Made by a program: the position numbers and the translations under genes. The notes beneath the pieces are model-generated. The model had not been told where the DNA came from. It did no database searches and worked only from the letters and a program-made list of their open reading frames with translations. Of a DNA stretch of 64,000 nucleotides, positions 30,774 to 40,215 are shown in pieces (position 1 is the first letter of the stretch; the number at the start of each line of letters is the position of its first letter). The stretch spans positions 32,743,969-32,807,968 of the forward strand of contig OX621253.1 of NCBI GenBank assembly GCA_951640165.1, in the 5' to 3' direction. This stretch comes from Pseudoips prasinana (Eukaryota; Arthropoda; Insecta; Lepidoptera; Nolidae).

Positions 30774-30952
30774 TCACACTAATATTATAAAGGCGAAAGT
30801 CTGTGGGTGCGTGAGTGTGTATGTTTGTTACTTCTTCACGGCTAAACGGCTGGAGCGATTTTAATAAAATTTGGAATAGAGTTAGCTAACACCCTGGATT
30901 AACACATACTTATATGAAGTTTAACGCAGGTAAAACCGCCGGGCACAGCTAG
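30774..30952 (+). mobile_element. Helitron D copy 2
   Basis: TCACACTAATATTATAAAGG after A, TATGTTTGTTACTTCTTCAC, AAACGGCTGGAGCGATTTTA, then CGCAGGTAAAACCGCCGGG (mutated hairpin), CACAG, CTAG before T. It sits in the ATT tail of the preceding SINE C. Confidence 0.8.
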
Positions 30953-31172
30953 TTAAAAATATGTTTCAAGTTATTTTGCTCTGGCTGATGTATAACGGAA
31001 GCACTAATGTCACCGGGGCCTTAAACGGCCACCCATAATTAAGCTATTAAACTGGCCAGTAATCTAGTGCTTGCAATTAAGGACACGTGGATCTAGGAGA
31101 TCATACTAATTACTTTATGTTACGTTGCAATTTCTCACATTTTGAGATTTCGAATCTTAGGTGCCCACATTG

Positions 31173-31304
31173 CACAGACGCCAGCACATCAAGCTACCCC
31201 AATCTGTCAAATTTCCCCAATTGTAAGTGAACCTTATGCGTATGTGATAAAGATGAAAATCTATATAAGGAAATTGGAAGATTACGGTAGCTGGATGTGC
31301 TGTA
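31173..31304 (+). mobile_element. MITE F copy 3, right end clipped
   Basis: CAGACGCCAGCACATCAAGC, CCCCAATTGTAAGTGAACC; the right arm stops at GGATGTGCTG, lacking GCGTC. Confidence 0.75.
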
Positions 31305-31340
31305 AACTAACTTAAAAAAACGTTTAACTGAGAGAGAGAG

Positions 31341-32870
31341 AAATTCAAAATTCAAAAGTCGTTTATTCCGTTAAAATATTACATTTGTGTGGAATCGTCA
31401 ATTTTTTTTACCCTACCGTGCAGTGCATGACGTGGCAGCTACTGAGAAACACTGCCAGAAAACTCAGTAGGAATCCTTTTTTAAAATATATATTTCTTAA
31501 ATAAATTTACATTGTATTTAAATGTGTTAATTTAGAGCGACTCAATCCCAAGCTGTTTTGTCACTTAAATAATCAGAAGTTTTGTAATAAGCCCTGCTAC
31601 ACAATTTGGCTTTTATAATTCTTTTAAACTTATTCATAGACATTTCTCGGATATCACTGGGAAGTTTGTTATAGAATCTTATACATTGCCCCATAAAAGA
31701 GTTACTTACTTTGTGGAGACGGGTGGTATGTAACACAAAGTTATGCTTATATCGAGTATTTATATTATGAGTATCACTCCTTTTACAGAAGGAGTCTTTA
31801 TATTTATGCATATAAATTAGATTCTCATATATATACTGACATGCTACAGTCAGAATGTTAATCTCTTTAAACTTCTCTCTCAAAGATTCTCGCGGACCAA
31901 GTTTATATATTGCTCTTACAGCTCTTTTTTGCAATACAAATATGGTGTTAATGTCCGCAGCGCTACCCCAGAGAAGAATTCCATAGGACATTATACTATG
32001 AAAATAACTGAAATAAACCATTCTAGCTGTATCCACATCAGTAAGCCGTCTTATAGTTTTAACAGCATATGCAGCAGAACTTAATTTGCCTGATAGTTTT
32101 TCTACTTGTGGGCCCCATTGTAGTTTTGAATCAATTGTGATACCCAAAAACACAGTTGACTCAACAGGGGTCAATCCAGCTCCATTAAGCTGTACATTGG
32201 TAGCCACCTGTTTCACATTAGGTGTAGAGAATTTTATGACTTTAGTTTTCTTGTCATTTAGCAAAAGATTATTAGCATTAAACCAATGAACAACTTTAGA
32301 GATTGCGTCATTTACTTCGTCAAAATTGCGTAATTGTCGATTTATTTTAAACGTCAATGAAGTATCATCCGCAAACAAAACAATCTCATGTTTATCCCTT
32401 ACATAGTAGGGTAAGTCATTTATATAGATTAAAAATAAGAATGGGCCGAGAATCGATCCCTGTGGAACGCCCATTACCACTGGGGATCCCGCAGATTTTT
32501 TACCATTTATATCGACCTTCTGAATTCTATTGCCCAAGTAAGAAGTCAAAAGTTCGAGAGCCTTGTTCCTGATACCGTAGTGGTGTAGTTTCCTGACAAG
32601 AGTGTCATGATGAACACAATCAAATGCTTTGGACAAATCGCAAAAGATACCTAATGCATCCTGCGAGTCCTCCCAAGCCGCGAATATACTTTTTAACAGA
32701 TTGACTCCTGCATCTATAGTTGAACAACCCTTCGTGAATCCAAACTGTTTCCGATGAAGTAAATTATGTATATTAAAGTGACTGAGCAACTGGCTAAGCA
32801 TTAGCTTTTCAAATATTTTACTTAGAGTGGGCAATACGGAAATAGGTCGGAAATTTGAAGAAAGAGAGAG
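31341..32870 (-). mobile_element. Jockey-like LINE, 5' truncated
   Basis: On the minus strand: reverse transcriptase to the C-terminus, a 200-base 3' UTR containing TCAGTAGCTGCCACGTCATG, an AATAAA-type signal (GGAATAAACGAC) and a GAATTTTGAATTTC tail. The 5' break lies upstream of SNFRPISVLP, so endonuclease and ORF1 are lost. A GA microsatellite sits at the tail. Confidence 0.8.
31542..32834 (-). CDS. Reverse transcriptase domain of Jockey-like LINE (partial)
   Basis: 430 codons without a stop. Visible motifs: FGFTKGCSTI at 31-40, motif A CDLSKAFD at 65-72, GVPQGSILGPFLFLIYINDL at 122-141, catalytic LFADDTSL at 153-160, and the thumb segment FLGITIDSKLQW. All three catalytic aspartates (66, 156, 157) are present. 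The frame stays open upstream of the listed start, which is a TTG, through SNFRPISVLP, so no native start exists. It would copy RNA into DNA if intact; here it lacks the endonuclease and so is defective on its own. The C-terminus (AYYKTSDYLSDKTAWD) is homologous to that of 23454-24383 but clearly a different subfamily. Confidence 0.85.
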   Translation of the reverse strand: MPTLSKIFEKLMLSQLLSHFNIHNLLHRKQFGFTKGCSTIDAGVNLLKSIFAAWEDSQDALGIFCDLSKAFDCVHHDTLVRKLHHYGIRNKALELLTSYLGNRIQKVDINGKKSAGSPVVMGVPQGSILGPFLFLIYINDLPYYVRDKHEIVLFADDTSLTFKINRQLRNFDEVNDAISKVVHWFNANNLLLNDKKTKVIKFSTPNVKQVATNVQLNGAGLTPVESTVFLGITIDSKLQWGPQVEKLSGKLSSAAYAVKTIRRLTDVDTARMVYFSYFHSIMSYGILLWGSAADINTIFVLQKRAVRAIYKLGPRESLREKFKEINILTVACQYIYENLIYMHKYKDSFCKRSDTHNINTRYKHNFVLHTTRLHKVSNSFMGQCIRFYNKLPSDIREMSMNKFKRIIKAKLCSRAYYKTSDYLSDKTAWD

Positions 32871-32934
32871 ACATGGTAAGCAATAATGGTTACAGCTATT
32901 TTGATCATAGACTATATTATATAAGTTATAAGTA

Positions 32935-33175
32935 ATAATAATAAAATCGTAGGAAAGTCAAAACTGAACATTTTTTTAGAATTTTTGTCTGTTTGTCTGT
33001 ATGTATGTCCGGGCTATACTCAAAATGTACTGCATGGATTTACTTCTATTTTTGCATGAATATAACTAAGAGGTCAAGTCAACATATAGGCTACATATTA
33101 TCACGTTATCACCAACGGGGGAGGAGCTGTGATAATTAATAAAGTTTAATGCGGGTAAAACCGCGGGGCGCACGT
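32935..33175 (+). mobile_element. Helitron K copy 4, 3' end decayed
   Basis: AATAAAATCGTAGGAAAGTC to GTAAAACCGCGGGGCGCACG. About 30 bases near the TATAGTT microsatellite are missing and the CTAG end is destroyed (CGCACGTTG). Confidence 0.75.
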
Positions 33176-33436
33176 TGTAAGTAATAACACAAATTGTACA
33201 CATATTGAGCTAATATTGGTATTAAATTTATATTTTAATAAGGTGCTCCTCGCGCTTACATTTGCCTGGTTAAGTAAATAATAAAGATGAAGATAAGTAA
33301 CCTATGTCCATTATCCGGGTAGAGTAACTTTTGATAAACTTGAGCTTATACAAGGTGTAACGTAAATGGTGAACAGAACTTGAGGAGTGCTATATAACCA
33401 TGAAAGTGAACTTAATAACATGAAACTAACACCGCA

Positions 33437-33715
33437 GGTCGTGGGTTCGTTTCCTACCTAGGACAGATATTTGTGTGTATGAACTTGTCTTTTTGGATAA
33501 ACAGACATGTTCATGCACACAAATATCTGTCCAAATATGTGTCATAGATAATTACACCCAGACTCAGGACTGAGTCTGGGTGTAATTATCTATATAAGTA
33601 TGTATTTACAAAATTAGTTTACGTAGTATATCTATTATCTGGTTTCCATAGCACAAGCTCCGCTTATTTTGTGTCGTGTGTGAATGATGTTCCAGTATAT
33701 TATTATTATTATTAA
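33437..33715 (+). mobile_element. SINE C with a double inverted duplication
   Basis: The B box region GCAGGTCGTGGGTTCGTTTC and the 3' end (ATCTATTATCTGGTTTCCAT, ATT tail) are in normal order. The middle contains a reversed piece that makes two palindromes, listed next. Confidence 0.8.
33461..33593. repeat. Two adjacent palindromes in SINE C
   Basis: Palindrome 1: 33461-33490 against 33503-33532, 30-base arms with two mismatches. Palindrome 2: 33544-33566 against 33571-33593, 23-base perfect arms around GGAC. Confidence 0.9.
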
Positions 33716-34616
33716 AAAAAGAGCTAGTTTACTTCATGGTATCCATGACAAACCTTTCAAATAACCATCAAAACCTCCCACAATTGAATACCATTTCATT
33801 CAAACCCATAAAAGTTTACTACACTAAGAATGCTTGTAGTGATACTAAACCCCATACAGCTAAAAGAACTATAAAAACTGTATACGACACTTTTACGACG
33901 CATTTAAAGCCTAACTTTATGGTTTCAAGTAATAAGCAGTAGCGTTTCTAATATTGGATCAGAGATGGCGCTATAAAGGATACTGCTTTGCAAACACCAT
34001 TCTCAACCTTCTTTTAAGAAGGAAGCAATAAGTGAGTGCGTTGTTTAATTTTGAATTTTTGTAAAACCCTAAATTTTGTCCCTATAATTATTAGAGTATA
34101 AGAAAAACGTGAATGAATAAATAATTATTATTTTATATGGAGCTTCTTTCATCTAAATCCATAATTAATTCATTATAATACAAAATAAATAAAAAAAAAT
34201 CCAAAATTAATAATAAGAATTATTTTACAGTACATTAAGATAAGGGTATGTCCCACCCTGCCACATTCTTGAAGTAACTTTTTTTCACCTCATGCTCGCT
34301 GGGTTAAGCTATTGCATAGCTTTTATCGCGGGCCTTGAGCGTGGGGACCGAATTCAGAAATTCCGTAACGAAAAAAACCTAACACTCCTCACTCCGACCG
34401 CCATCTATCGATAAATACCAGAACTTTTAATGAATTTTTGAAATATCACGCTTGTCTCTTTAGTTCAGCAACCCGCCTTTAGGTGGCATTGGTTGTATTG
34501 GAAAACTACCGTAATCAGCTGTTTGTGAGAAAGTATATAGGTGTATAGGTATTTATCATCTACGTACAACAGTGAATATCTGTACTCGTATAATTTGTGT
34601 ACAAAGTGTTTTAAAT
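33716..34616. other. Unassigned; possible promoter and 5' UTR at the end
   Basis: 34250-34420 is GC-richer and repeat-like (GGTTAAGCTATTGCATAGCT, TTTATCGCGGGCCTTGAGCG), with no second copy here. 34540-34616 would be the 5' UTR of the candidate gene that follows; CAACAGTGAAT at 34567 could be an initiator, which is only a guess. Confidence 0.3.
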
Positions 34617-34678
34617 ATGAATAAACAAAGTGCATTTATGAATGAAGAAAGTCACGAAAAAATAGTGAAAGAAAATGA
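34617..34678 (+). CDS. Candidate first exon of a small host gene
   Basis: ATG followed by MNKQSAFMNEESHEKIVKEN and two further bases (GA), then GTTAGT, a plausible 5' splice site. Phase 2. It joins in frame to 36121-36145 and 37193-37327, giving a predicted 73-residue, mostly charged and helical protein. No family recognised. Codon use is AT-rich, so chance cannot be excluded. Confidence 0.35.
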
Positions 34679-34869
34679 GTTAGTACTCTATATACATTCA
34701 TTTATTATTATTCTCACAAATGCAGTATTATAAAATAAATAAATAAATAATTATAATTGCATAAGTTGATAAAAAATGCTATTTTTACTAGCTTTACCTT
34801 ATGCTAGCTTTACCGCGGCAGTCTCCGAGTGCCACACGTCTTTTTTTTTAATACATATAGTTCTGTCTA

Positions 34870-35122
34870 TATAATATTATCTCGGGACAATGTGACACAG
34901 ATCATCCTAGCCCCAAACTAAGCAAAGCTTGTACTATGGGTGCCAGGCGACGATATACATACTTATATAGATAGATAAATACTTAAATACATAGAAAACA
35001 TCCATGACTCAGAAACAAATATTCGTGCTCATCACACAAATATTTGCACTTACCGGGATTCGAACCCAGGACCACCAGCTTCGTAGGCAGTATCACTACC
35101 TACTAGGCTACGGTGACCGTCA
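34870..35122 (-). mobile_element. SINE B, minus copy
   Basis: GGGACAATGTGACACAGATC, CTTGTACTATGGGTGCCAGG, GGGATTCGAACCCAGGACC and ACTAGGCTACGGTGACCGTC in consensus order; ATT tail at the left edge. Lies in the putative first intron. Confidence 0.85.
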
Positions 35123-35242
35123 AGTACGAATTGAATATTATTATTATGGCGGACATTATGTTTATAACGACGCGGCGACGGTCGCGCTTTAATGCTACCA
35201 CCGAATCCAATGCGCCCTTAAACTGTTAATTTCAGTTATTGT

Positions 35243-35340
35243 TGTTATACAACACTCATTAAGCCATGACATGTCAGAGGATCTTGGGTGACTTGAACAA
35301 CTCTGACACCAAGGTAACCACTGCCCATACTATATCATAT
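35243..35340 (+). mobile_element. S5 SINE 3' part
   Basis: CATTAAGCCATGACATGTCA, GGTGACTTGAACAACTCTGA, CACTGCCCATACTATATCAT match the S5 tail. Confidence 0.65.
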
Positions 35341-35349
35341 GGTTTTTAA

Positions 35350-35636
35350 GAGGCCTATTACAGTCCACTAGCGCCGCCAATCGAAAAAATGTCATAACTC
35401 GTAAATTGAATCAAAAATACAAAATATGTTCTATTATTACTGTGGAAAAGGCAATAACGTAATTGTATAACACCTTATCAACACTTGAAATATAGCTGTT
35501 TAACTAAATCGTGCATTTAAAACATAAACGGCCGTTTTTGTTACAAATTTATACAAAAACATTTTGTATTTTTGATTCTATTTACGAGTTATGACATTTT
35601 TTCGATTGGCGGCGCTAGTGGACTGTAAAAGGCCCC
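35350..35636. mobile_element. Foldback MITE flanked by TTAA
   Basis: 287 bases with inverted repeats of about 80 bases: CCACTAGCGCCGCCAATCGA at the left, TCGATTGGCGGCGCTAGTGG at the right. TTAA lies at both edges (35346-35349, 35637-35640), the target type of piggyBac elements, although the terminal bases GAGGCC/GGCCCC are not typical of that group. No protein. Confidence 0.8.
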
Positions 35637-35703
35637 TTAATATGTTTGTAAATTATTAACATAGGCTTTAAGTTTTTGTTCTTATGTTCTTATTACTAAC
35701 CAG

Positions 35704-35801
35704 AAATGAAAAAAGGATCTATTATTATTATAACATCAACTGGTGACTCTGTGAAAGTGGTAACACCAGAAGGCTCTCAAACACTAATTATAAAAACATA
35801 A
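35704..35801 (+). CDS. Candidate exon after strong acceptor
   Basis: TTTTTGTTCTTATGTTCTTATTACTAACCAG is a strong pyrimidine-rich acceptor. The next ATG (35706) opens 31 codons (MKKGSIIIITSTGDSVKVV, ending LIIKT) to a TAA. A donor-like GTG|GTAACA at 35759/35760 would keep phase 0 and fit the exon at 37193. It could be an alternative first coding exon. No family recognised. Confidence 0.25.
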
Positions 35802-36120
35802 TTGTTAAACAGTCCAAAGTGGCGATATTATTTGTCAACAGCACTTAACAGTAGCTTTTACAATCGCTACTTGAAGCCGATGACAAAATATTTACGTTCT
35901 TTTGTTAGTGACCCATTTGCGTGCGTACACGCATGTTGATACAACAGACGAAGGTACGGCACCGTGATAACCGTTCCATAGAGGCTTCTACTTTATTACG
36001 AAGCAAATAAAGTTCTATTTATATTGATTGGTGATGGACTAGAGTACACAAAAGCATTGGAACTTCATCCTTATTCTTAGTAATATAAGGTTGTATTGAT
36101 GAAAACTCTATTTATTTCAG

Positions 36121-36145
36121 TGTAGCTACTGAAGATTTATTGAGG
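36121..36145 (+). CDS. Candidate 25-base internal exon
   Basis: Follows AACTCTATTTATTTCAG, a good 3' splice site, and reads T then VATEDLLR, followed by GTATTG. One leading base completes the codon begun by the exon at 34617 and the end is phase 0, as the exon at 37193 requires. Very short, so weak alone. Confidence 0.25.
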
Positions 36146-36483
36146 GTATTGTTATGACCTTACGCAGAGTATCGCAAGTTATATTACCTACTTTATATTA
36201 CCTACTTGAAAGTAAAAAGAGTTGTACTACAGTGTATTGGTTCAAAGTTCAATATAGAATCAACATTTGATACGTTTTGTATGTTTGGTTCAACAAGATA
36301 TATCTAAAACTACGGGGTTTTGATGGCTTAGACTTCTATCTAAAGATTTAAAGGGATTGAATATAGTATCGACTGGCCTGTGATTACTGACCCTACTGCT
36401 AAACTATCAGGTGGAGGGTTCGATCCCACTCGGGACAAATCTTTGAGTGGTGAATCCGATTATTTGTTCATTTGTACCATACG

Positions 36484-36622
36484 TACAGACGCCAGCATAT
36501 CCAGCTACCCCAATCTATCAAATTTCTTTAATAGATTTTCAACTTTATCGCAAAAGCATAAGGTTCACTTTCAATTGGGGAAATTTGACAGATTGGGGTA
36601 GCTTGATGTGCTGGCGTCTGTA
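36484..36622 (-). mobile_element. MITE F copy 4, full length
   Basis: TACAGACGCCAGCATATCCA ... GATGTGCTGGCGTCTGTA, 139 bases, TA at both edges, same interior sense as copy 2. Confidence 0.85.
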
Positions 36623-36914
36623 CGTTCATAATTTGTGGATTAATAGCTTTAAAAACTATATATCATATTTCTAATGGCCAGTTAGATTATTTATTACTTA
36701 AAATGATGGCAAAATTATAATCGACGAAAATTACACAGAGCCAGTGAATCTTCAGAATTTCGCTGTTACTGTCGCGTACTCTGACCAACAGTGATGACAC
36801 ACGCTTGCGTCTTATTGCGTAAAAATTATCCGTATGCGCAGACGCACTACAGAGCCACGGCAACATCCTGAAGATGTTATTGTATTGTACTCGCAGAGCG
36901 CTGTATAATTAAAT

Positions 36915-37185
36915 TTGACGGTCACCGTAGCCTAGTTGGTAGTGCTCCTGCCTACGAAGCTGGTGGTCCTGGGTTCGAATCCCAGTAAGTGCAAATATTT
37001 GTGTGATGAGCACGAACATTTGTTTCTGAGTCATGGATGTTTTCTATGTATTTAAGTATTTATCTATCTATATAAGTATGTATATCGTCACCTGGCACCC
37101 ATAGTACAAGCTTTGCTTAGTTTGGGGCTAGGATGATCTGTGTGACATTGTCCCCAGATATTATTATTATTATTATTATTATTAA
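36915..37185 (+). mobile_element. SINE B, reference copy
   Basis: Head GTCACCGTAGCCTAGTTGGT, AGTGCTCCTGCCTACGAAGC; T arm CTGGGTTCGAATCCCAG folds perfectly with a 5-bp stem and TTCGAAT loop. Body GAGTCATGGATGTTTTCTAT; tail of eight ATT units to 37185. The tail abuts the acceptor of the next candidate exon. Confidence 0.9.
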
Positions 37186-37192
37186 CCCACAG

Positions 37193-37327
37193 GTTGCTCA
37201 TGTAGAACGATTGCCACTATGCTTTCAATGGCTACTGACTTCTGCTGAGCAACGAGCTAATATGCGGGCCAACATGTCATCCCGAACCGCTAGCGCTCTG
37301 CATTCACAAACAATGTCCCTGTTATGA
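37193..37327 (+). CDS. Candidate terminal host exon
   Basis: After ATTAACCCACAG a frame opens with VAHVERLPLCFQWLLTSAEQ, continues RANMRANMSSRTASALHSQ and ends MSLL then TGA: 44 residues. It is much more GC-rich than the surroundings, is outside every repeat, and AATAAA follows at 37413-37418. Phase 0 start. The pyrimidine tract of its acceptor is provided by the ATT tail of SINE B. I recognise no domain. Best-supported exon of the 34.6-37.4 kb model. Confidence 0.45.
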   Translation, partial: VAHVERLPLCFQWLLTSAEQRANMRANMSSRTASALHSQTMSLL

Positions 37328-37412
37328 ATCGAATCTTTTTGGGAACACTTTTTTCAATCAATTATTAAAATCATTTATTGCTGAACATAGGTAGGTACAA
37401 TTTAAGATGACA

Positions 37413-37418
37413 AATAAA
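37413..37418 (+). promoter_or_regulatory. Possible polyadenylation signal
   Basis: AATAAA 86 bases after the TGA of the exon at 37193-37327; a usual distance for a short insect 3' UTR. The hexamer is common in such AT-rich DNA. Confidence 0.3.
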
Positions 37419-38391
37419 GGCGCTTAGTTCACTATGTTCTGCCTGATATGGCATGCAAAGTATTACAATATTACATGAAAGTTAATGTCACTAAATATCT
37501 TATTAAAGTATGTTATTAGCATTATGTCATGTATTACACTTTATATTAGTTTACGATAGAATTAATCATCAACATCACTTTATATTCAAAATTCTTGTGC
37601 TATTGTAAATTTAATACGTAATTGTCAGTTCACAGTTTTATAATAAACCATAGTTTTGCCCTTTACCACCGTATTATTGTTACATGTTTCATTTACTTCC
37701 GATATTTAACAGTGCCCATATACTTTTTACTATTGCATTCACAACTTTATATTACAACCAAGACAAAAAGCAAAGCAAAAACCTTACTCATCGCCGACCC
37801 TGAAAAAGCTTTCTACTTACCTACTTGTTTATAACTTCGCTATGAAAAACATCTCAAGTAATGTTAATTACAATCAAAGAAACTATGTAAACAGCTTAGA
37901 ACAAGCTGCACCACATGTAACTTATGTTAGCATTAGCTTGAAATGGCTTGGCTATTCGCCAACGAGTTGCCCACGCTAATCGGTCGGTTTTAATGTCTTG
38001 CTAATGTACTTTTGAAAGTTTTTCGAATGTGGTAACACCAGGTGTGGGTGCATGGTATGTTTTTTTTTAATTTAACGTATGTTAATGTGTTTTTAAATTT
38101 GAGAGAATGGTGCGATGTGAGATGTTCTTTACGAGGTTCGTAACTGAAATTTGATTCACGACCATACGAGTCTCATTCTAGAGGTCCACTTAGCACTGAT
38201 TACAGACACTAACATAGTTTCTGAAGAGATCGGCGAAGACAAGCTTAGAAACCTACTGGGCGAATTTTGCATATAGTATAATCTTAATATAGACTAGGCA
38301 GGATATTTTACAGTGTAAAACCGTGTACACAAATACAGATGTACTCTCTATTCTTTCCCTCCCATAACCCGATACGACCATATGCTGACAC
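37419..38391. other. No gene seen
   Basis: A 70-codon frame at 37622-37834 is AT-driven. No repeat identified. Confidence 0.35.
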
Positions 38392-38692
38392 GGCCAGGCG
38401 GAACCGCGTATTCTCTGAGGCACGGGAGGTATTGCTGCCAACTTGATTTCAATCCGCCACTGGGTGTTATCTGTGCTAGAAAAATCCGAATAGCACTTTT
38501 TTGGACCGACCCAAATTTTGCTGACCTGCAGTTAAACACACCGCCAAACTTTCAGACTCTGAGCTGCTATTGGGTGTTTAACTTTCCAGATAAAATTCCC
38601 AATAATACTTTTTGGACTGACCCGGGATTTGGACCCTGGACCTAATTGTCTGTGGTTGATCACGTTATTATTAGATTAACGAGGCACTCATT
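38392..38692 (-). mobile_element. Two partial SINE A copies fused
   Basis: TTCTCTGAGGCACGGGAGGT ... GACCGACCCAAATTTTGCTG, then a second start, CGCCAAACTTTCAGACTCTG ... TGACCCGGGATTTGGACCCT, and ATTATTAGATTAACGAGGCA (antisense A box). The body word is present twice but only one head. Confidence 0.6.
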
Positions 38693-39309
38693 CCAAATTT
38701 TCTCGCTTTCTGATAACCTCTGGTGACTTTACTTACATCCATATATATAAGGCAGTCAAACTGATCACTGAGGGGTAGAACACAATTATATACCTGTCTT
38801 ATAGCATACGGGATTAAACTATTCGTATAACAATAGCCTTTATTATCCACCCCTACTTTTAAATACAGAATGGTGTGATAAATTGTCATTCAATAGAAAA
38901 TAAACTTTCAGAAAACTAATTCGTGTTTATAAGAAAAAAAGGCTTGTGTTTAGTTTAAATCCAATACAGCACACCAATTCAAATAAATGCCAAAAGGTTA
39001 TTCTAATAACCACAACCAAAACACCATCAAAATAACACCATAGCAAATAAAGATTACTCACATAATCGAATGACAATCAAAGGTGTTACGGCTATCAACA
39101 CTGCTGCAGTAAACAATCCCATAAAGCGATTGATATGGTTACTAATCGTGCCATCGATTTATAGTCGTTTTATGATTATTTTATGACTTGGATAAATATT
39201 TATTTTTCTTAACATGGTGTTTATATTTAGCTTACGAGGTATTCACTGCTTCGTAGCTCTATAGACTTTAACAATTGGTTTGCAACCGTTTAGAAGATGC
39301 TTAACACTT
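38693..39309. other. No gene seen
   Basis: AT-rich; no repeat assigned. Confidence 0.35.
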
Positions 39310-39492
39310 TTTGAGTGCACATGTAGCGCAGCGGTAAAGACAGTCACCCCGCCACTTCGTGTCCCTAGTTCGATTCCCCCAAGGACAATTATTTGTGTGA
39401 CACATAAGTAATTGCTCTAAGTGTGGGTATGATATGTGATTGTTCATTATGTTTGTAAAGTACCCCGTGACATAGAGATTCATATACCTAGT
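39310..39492 (+). mobile_element. SINE J copy 2
   Basis: Head GTGCACATGTAGCGCAGCGG, TAAAGACAGTC; B box AGTTCGATTCC; then AATTATTTGTGTGACACATA, AAAGTACCCCGTGACATAGA and a T-rich end. Confidence 0.75.
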
Positions 39493-39789
39493 GCACGGGT
39501 TGGTTTTTTTAAAAAACACGAAATAGTTCCAAGTTCTCATACTTGTAATTGACATGACGATCATTAAGAAAGTCGGTTTTCAGGGGTGGTTTATGTAACT
39601 GTCACTCTACGTTGATACGCAAAGATACGGGCCGCTTCTCCAACTCTCCAACAAAAAAGATCGGGAAAGGAATAACTTCAATTTTACTACTGAGTTTCAT
39701 TAAAAAAACACATGCGTATTGTTTTGCTTATACTCAAAGATATTTTATTGGGACAATATTAAGATTAAAGTTGATATTCTTAAATTTAT
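39493..39789. other. No gene seen
   Basis: A 63-codon frame (39612-39803) runs into the next repeat. Confidence 0.25.
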
Positions 39790-39925
39790 ACAATTTTTTA
39801 TAACCAGGAAAACGAACAAGCGGGTACATGATGGTAAGTGATCACCACCGCCCATGGACACTCGCAACACCAGTGGGGCCACAAGTGCATTGCCTTCTTT
39901 TAGGAAAGGAACTTGCGTTGCATCA
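39790..39925. repeat. GATGGTAAGTG repeat (probable LINE fragment)
   Basis: GATGGTAAGTGATCACCACC, GCCCATGGACACTCGCAACA, CCACAAGTGCATTGCC recur at 43775, 46436 (partly) and 47070. Class uncertain; probably antisense LINE. Confidence 0.5.
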
Positions 39926-39999
39926 TTATTATTAATTCAATCACAGTTCATTAAATACAGTCCGTTCAAGGTTATAAATCAACATCAAGGACTAACCTG

Positions 40000-40215
40000 T
40001 TGGCTTAGCCGGAGGTCGTGGGTTTAATTGCCACCCAGGACAACTCATTGTGTATTGAGTTTGATTATTTACCCCGTGTCTAGATGTAATTTTTCTATAA
40101 TATTAGGTTAGAAATATCTAAGTATATTTATCAGTTGTCAGGTTGCCATATTACACGCAATGTCTAGGTTGGGATCAGACAGATGGCAGTGTGTGATGGT
40201 TCCAAAGAACAATTT
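40000..40215 (+). mobile_element. SINE C, diverged copy
   Basis: ACTAACCTGTTGGCTTAGCC, GGTCGTGGGTTTAATTGCCA, CCCGTGTCTAGATGTAATTT, ATCAGTTGTCAGGTTGCCAT, GGGATCAGACAGATGGCAGT in order. Keeps a better tRNA-like head than most copies. Confidence 0.65.

Noticed and set aside
36380..36674. Overlapping 73- and 75-codon frames
   Set aside because: Most of their length is MITE F inverted repeat.
36915..36990. Functional tRNA gene
   Set aside because: The T arm is perfect, but the 5' and 3' ends do not pair as an acceptor stem and the same block is followed by SINE body and ATT tail in four places. It is the head of SINE B.
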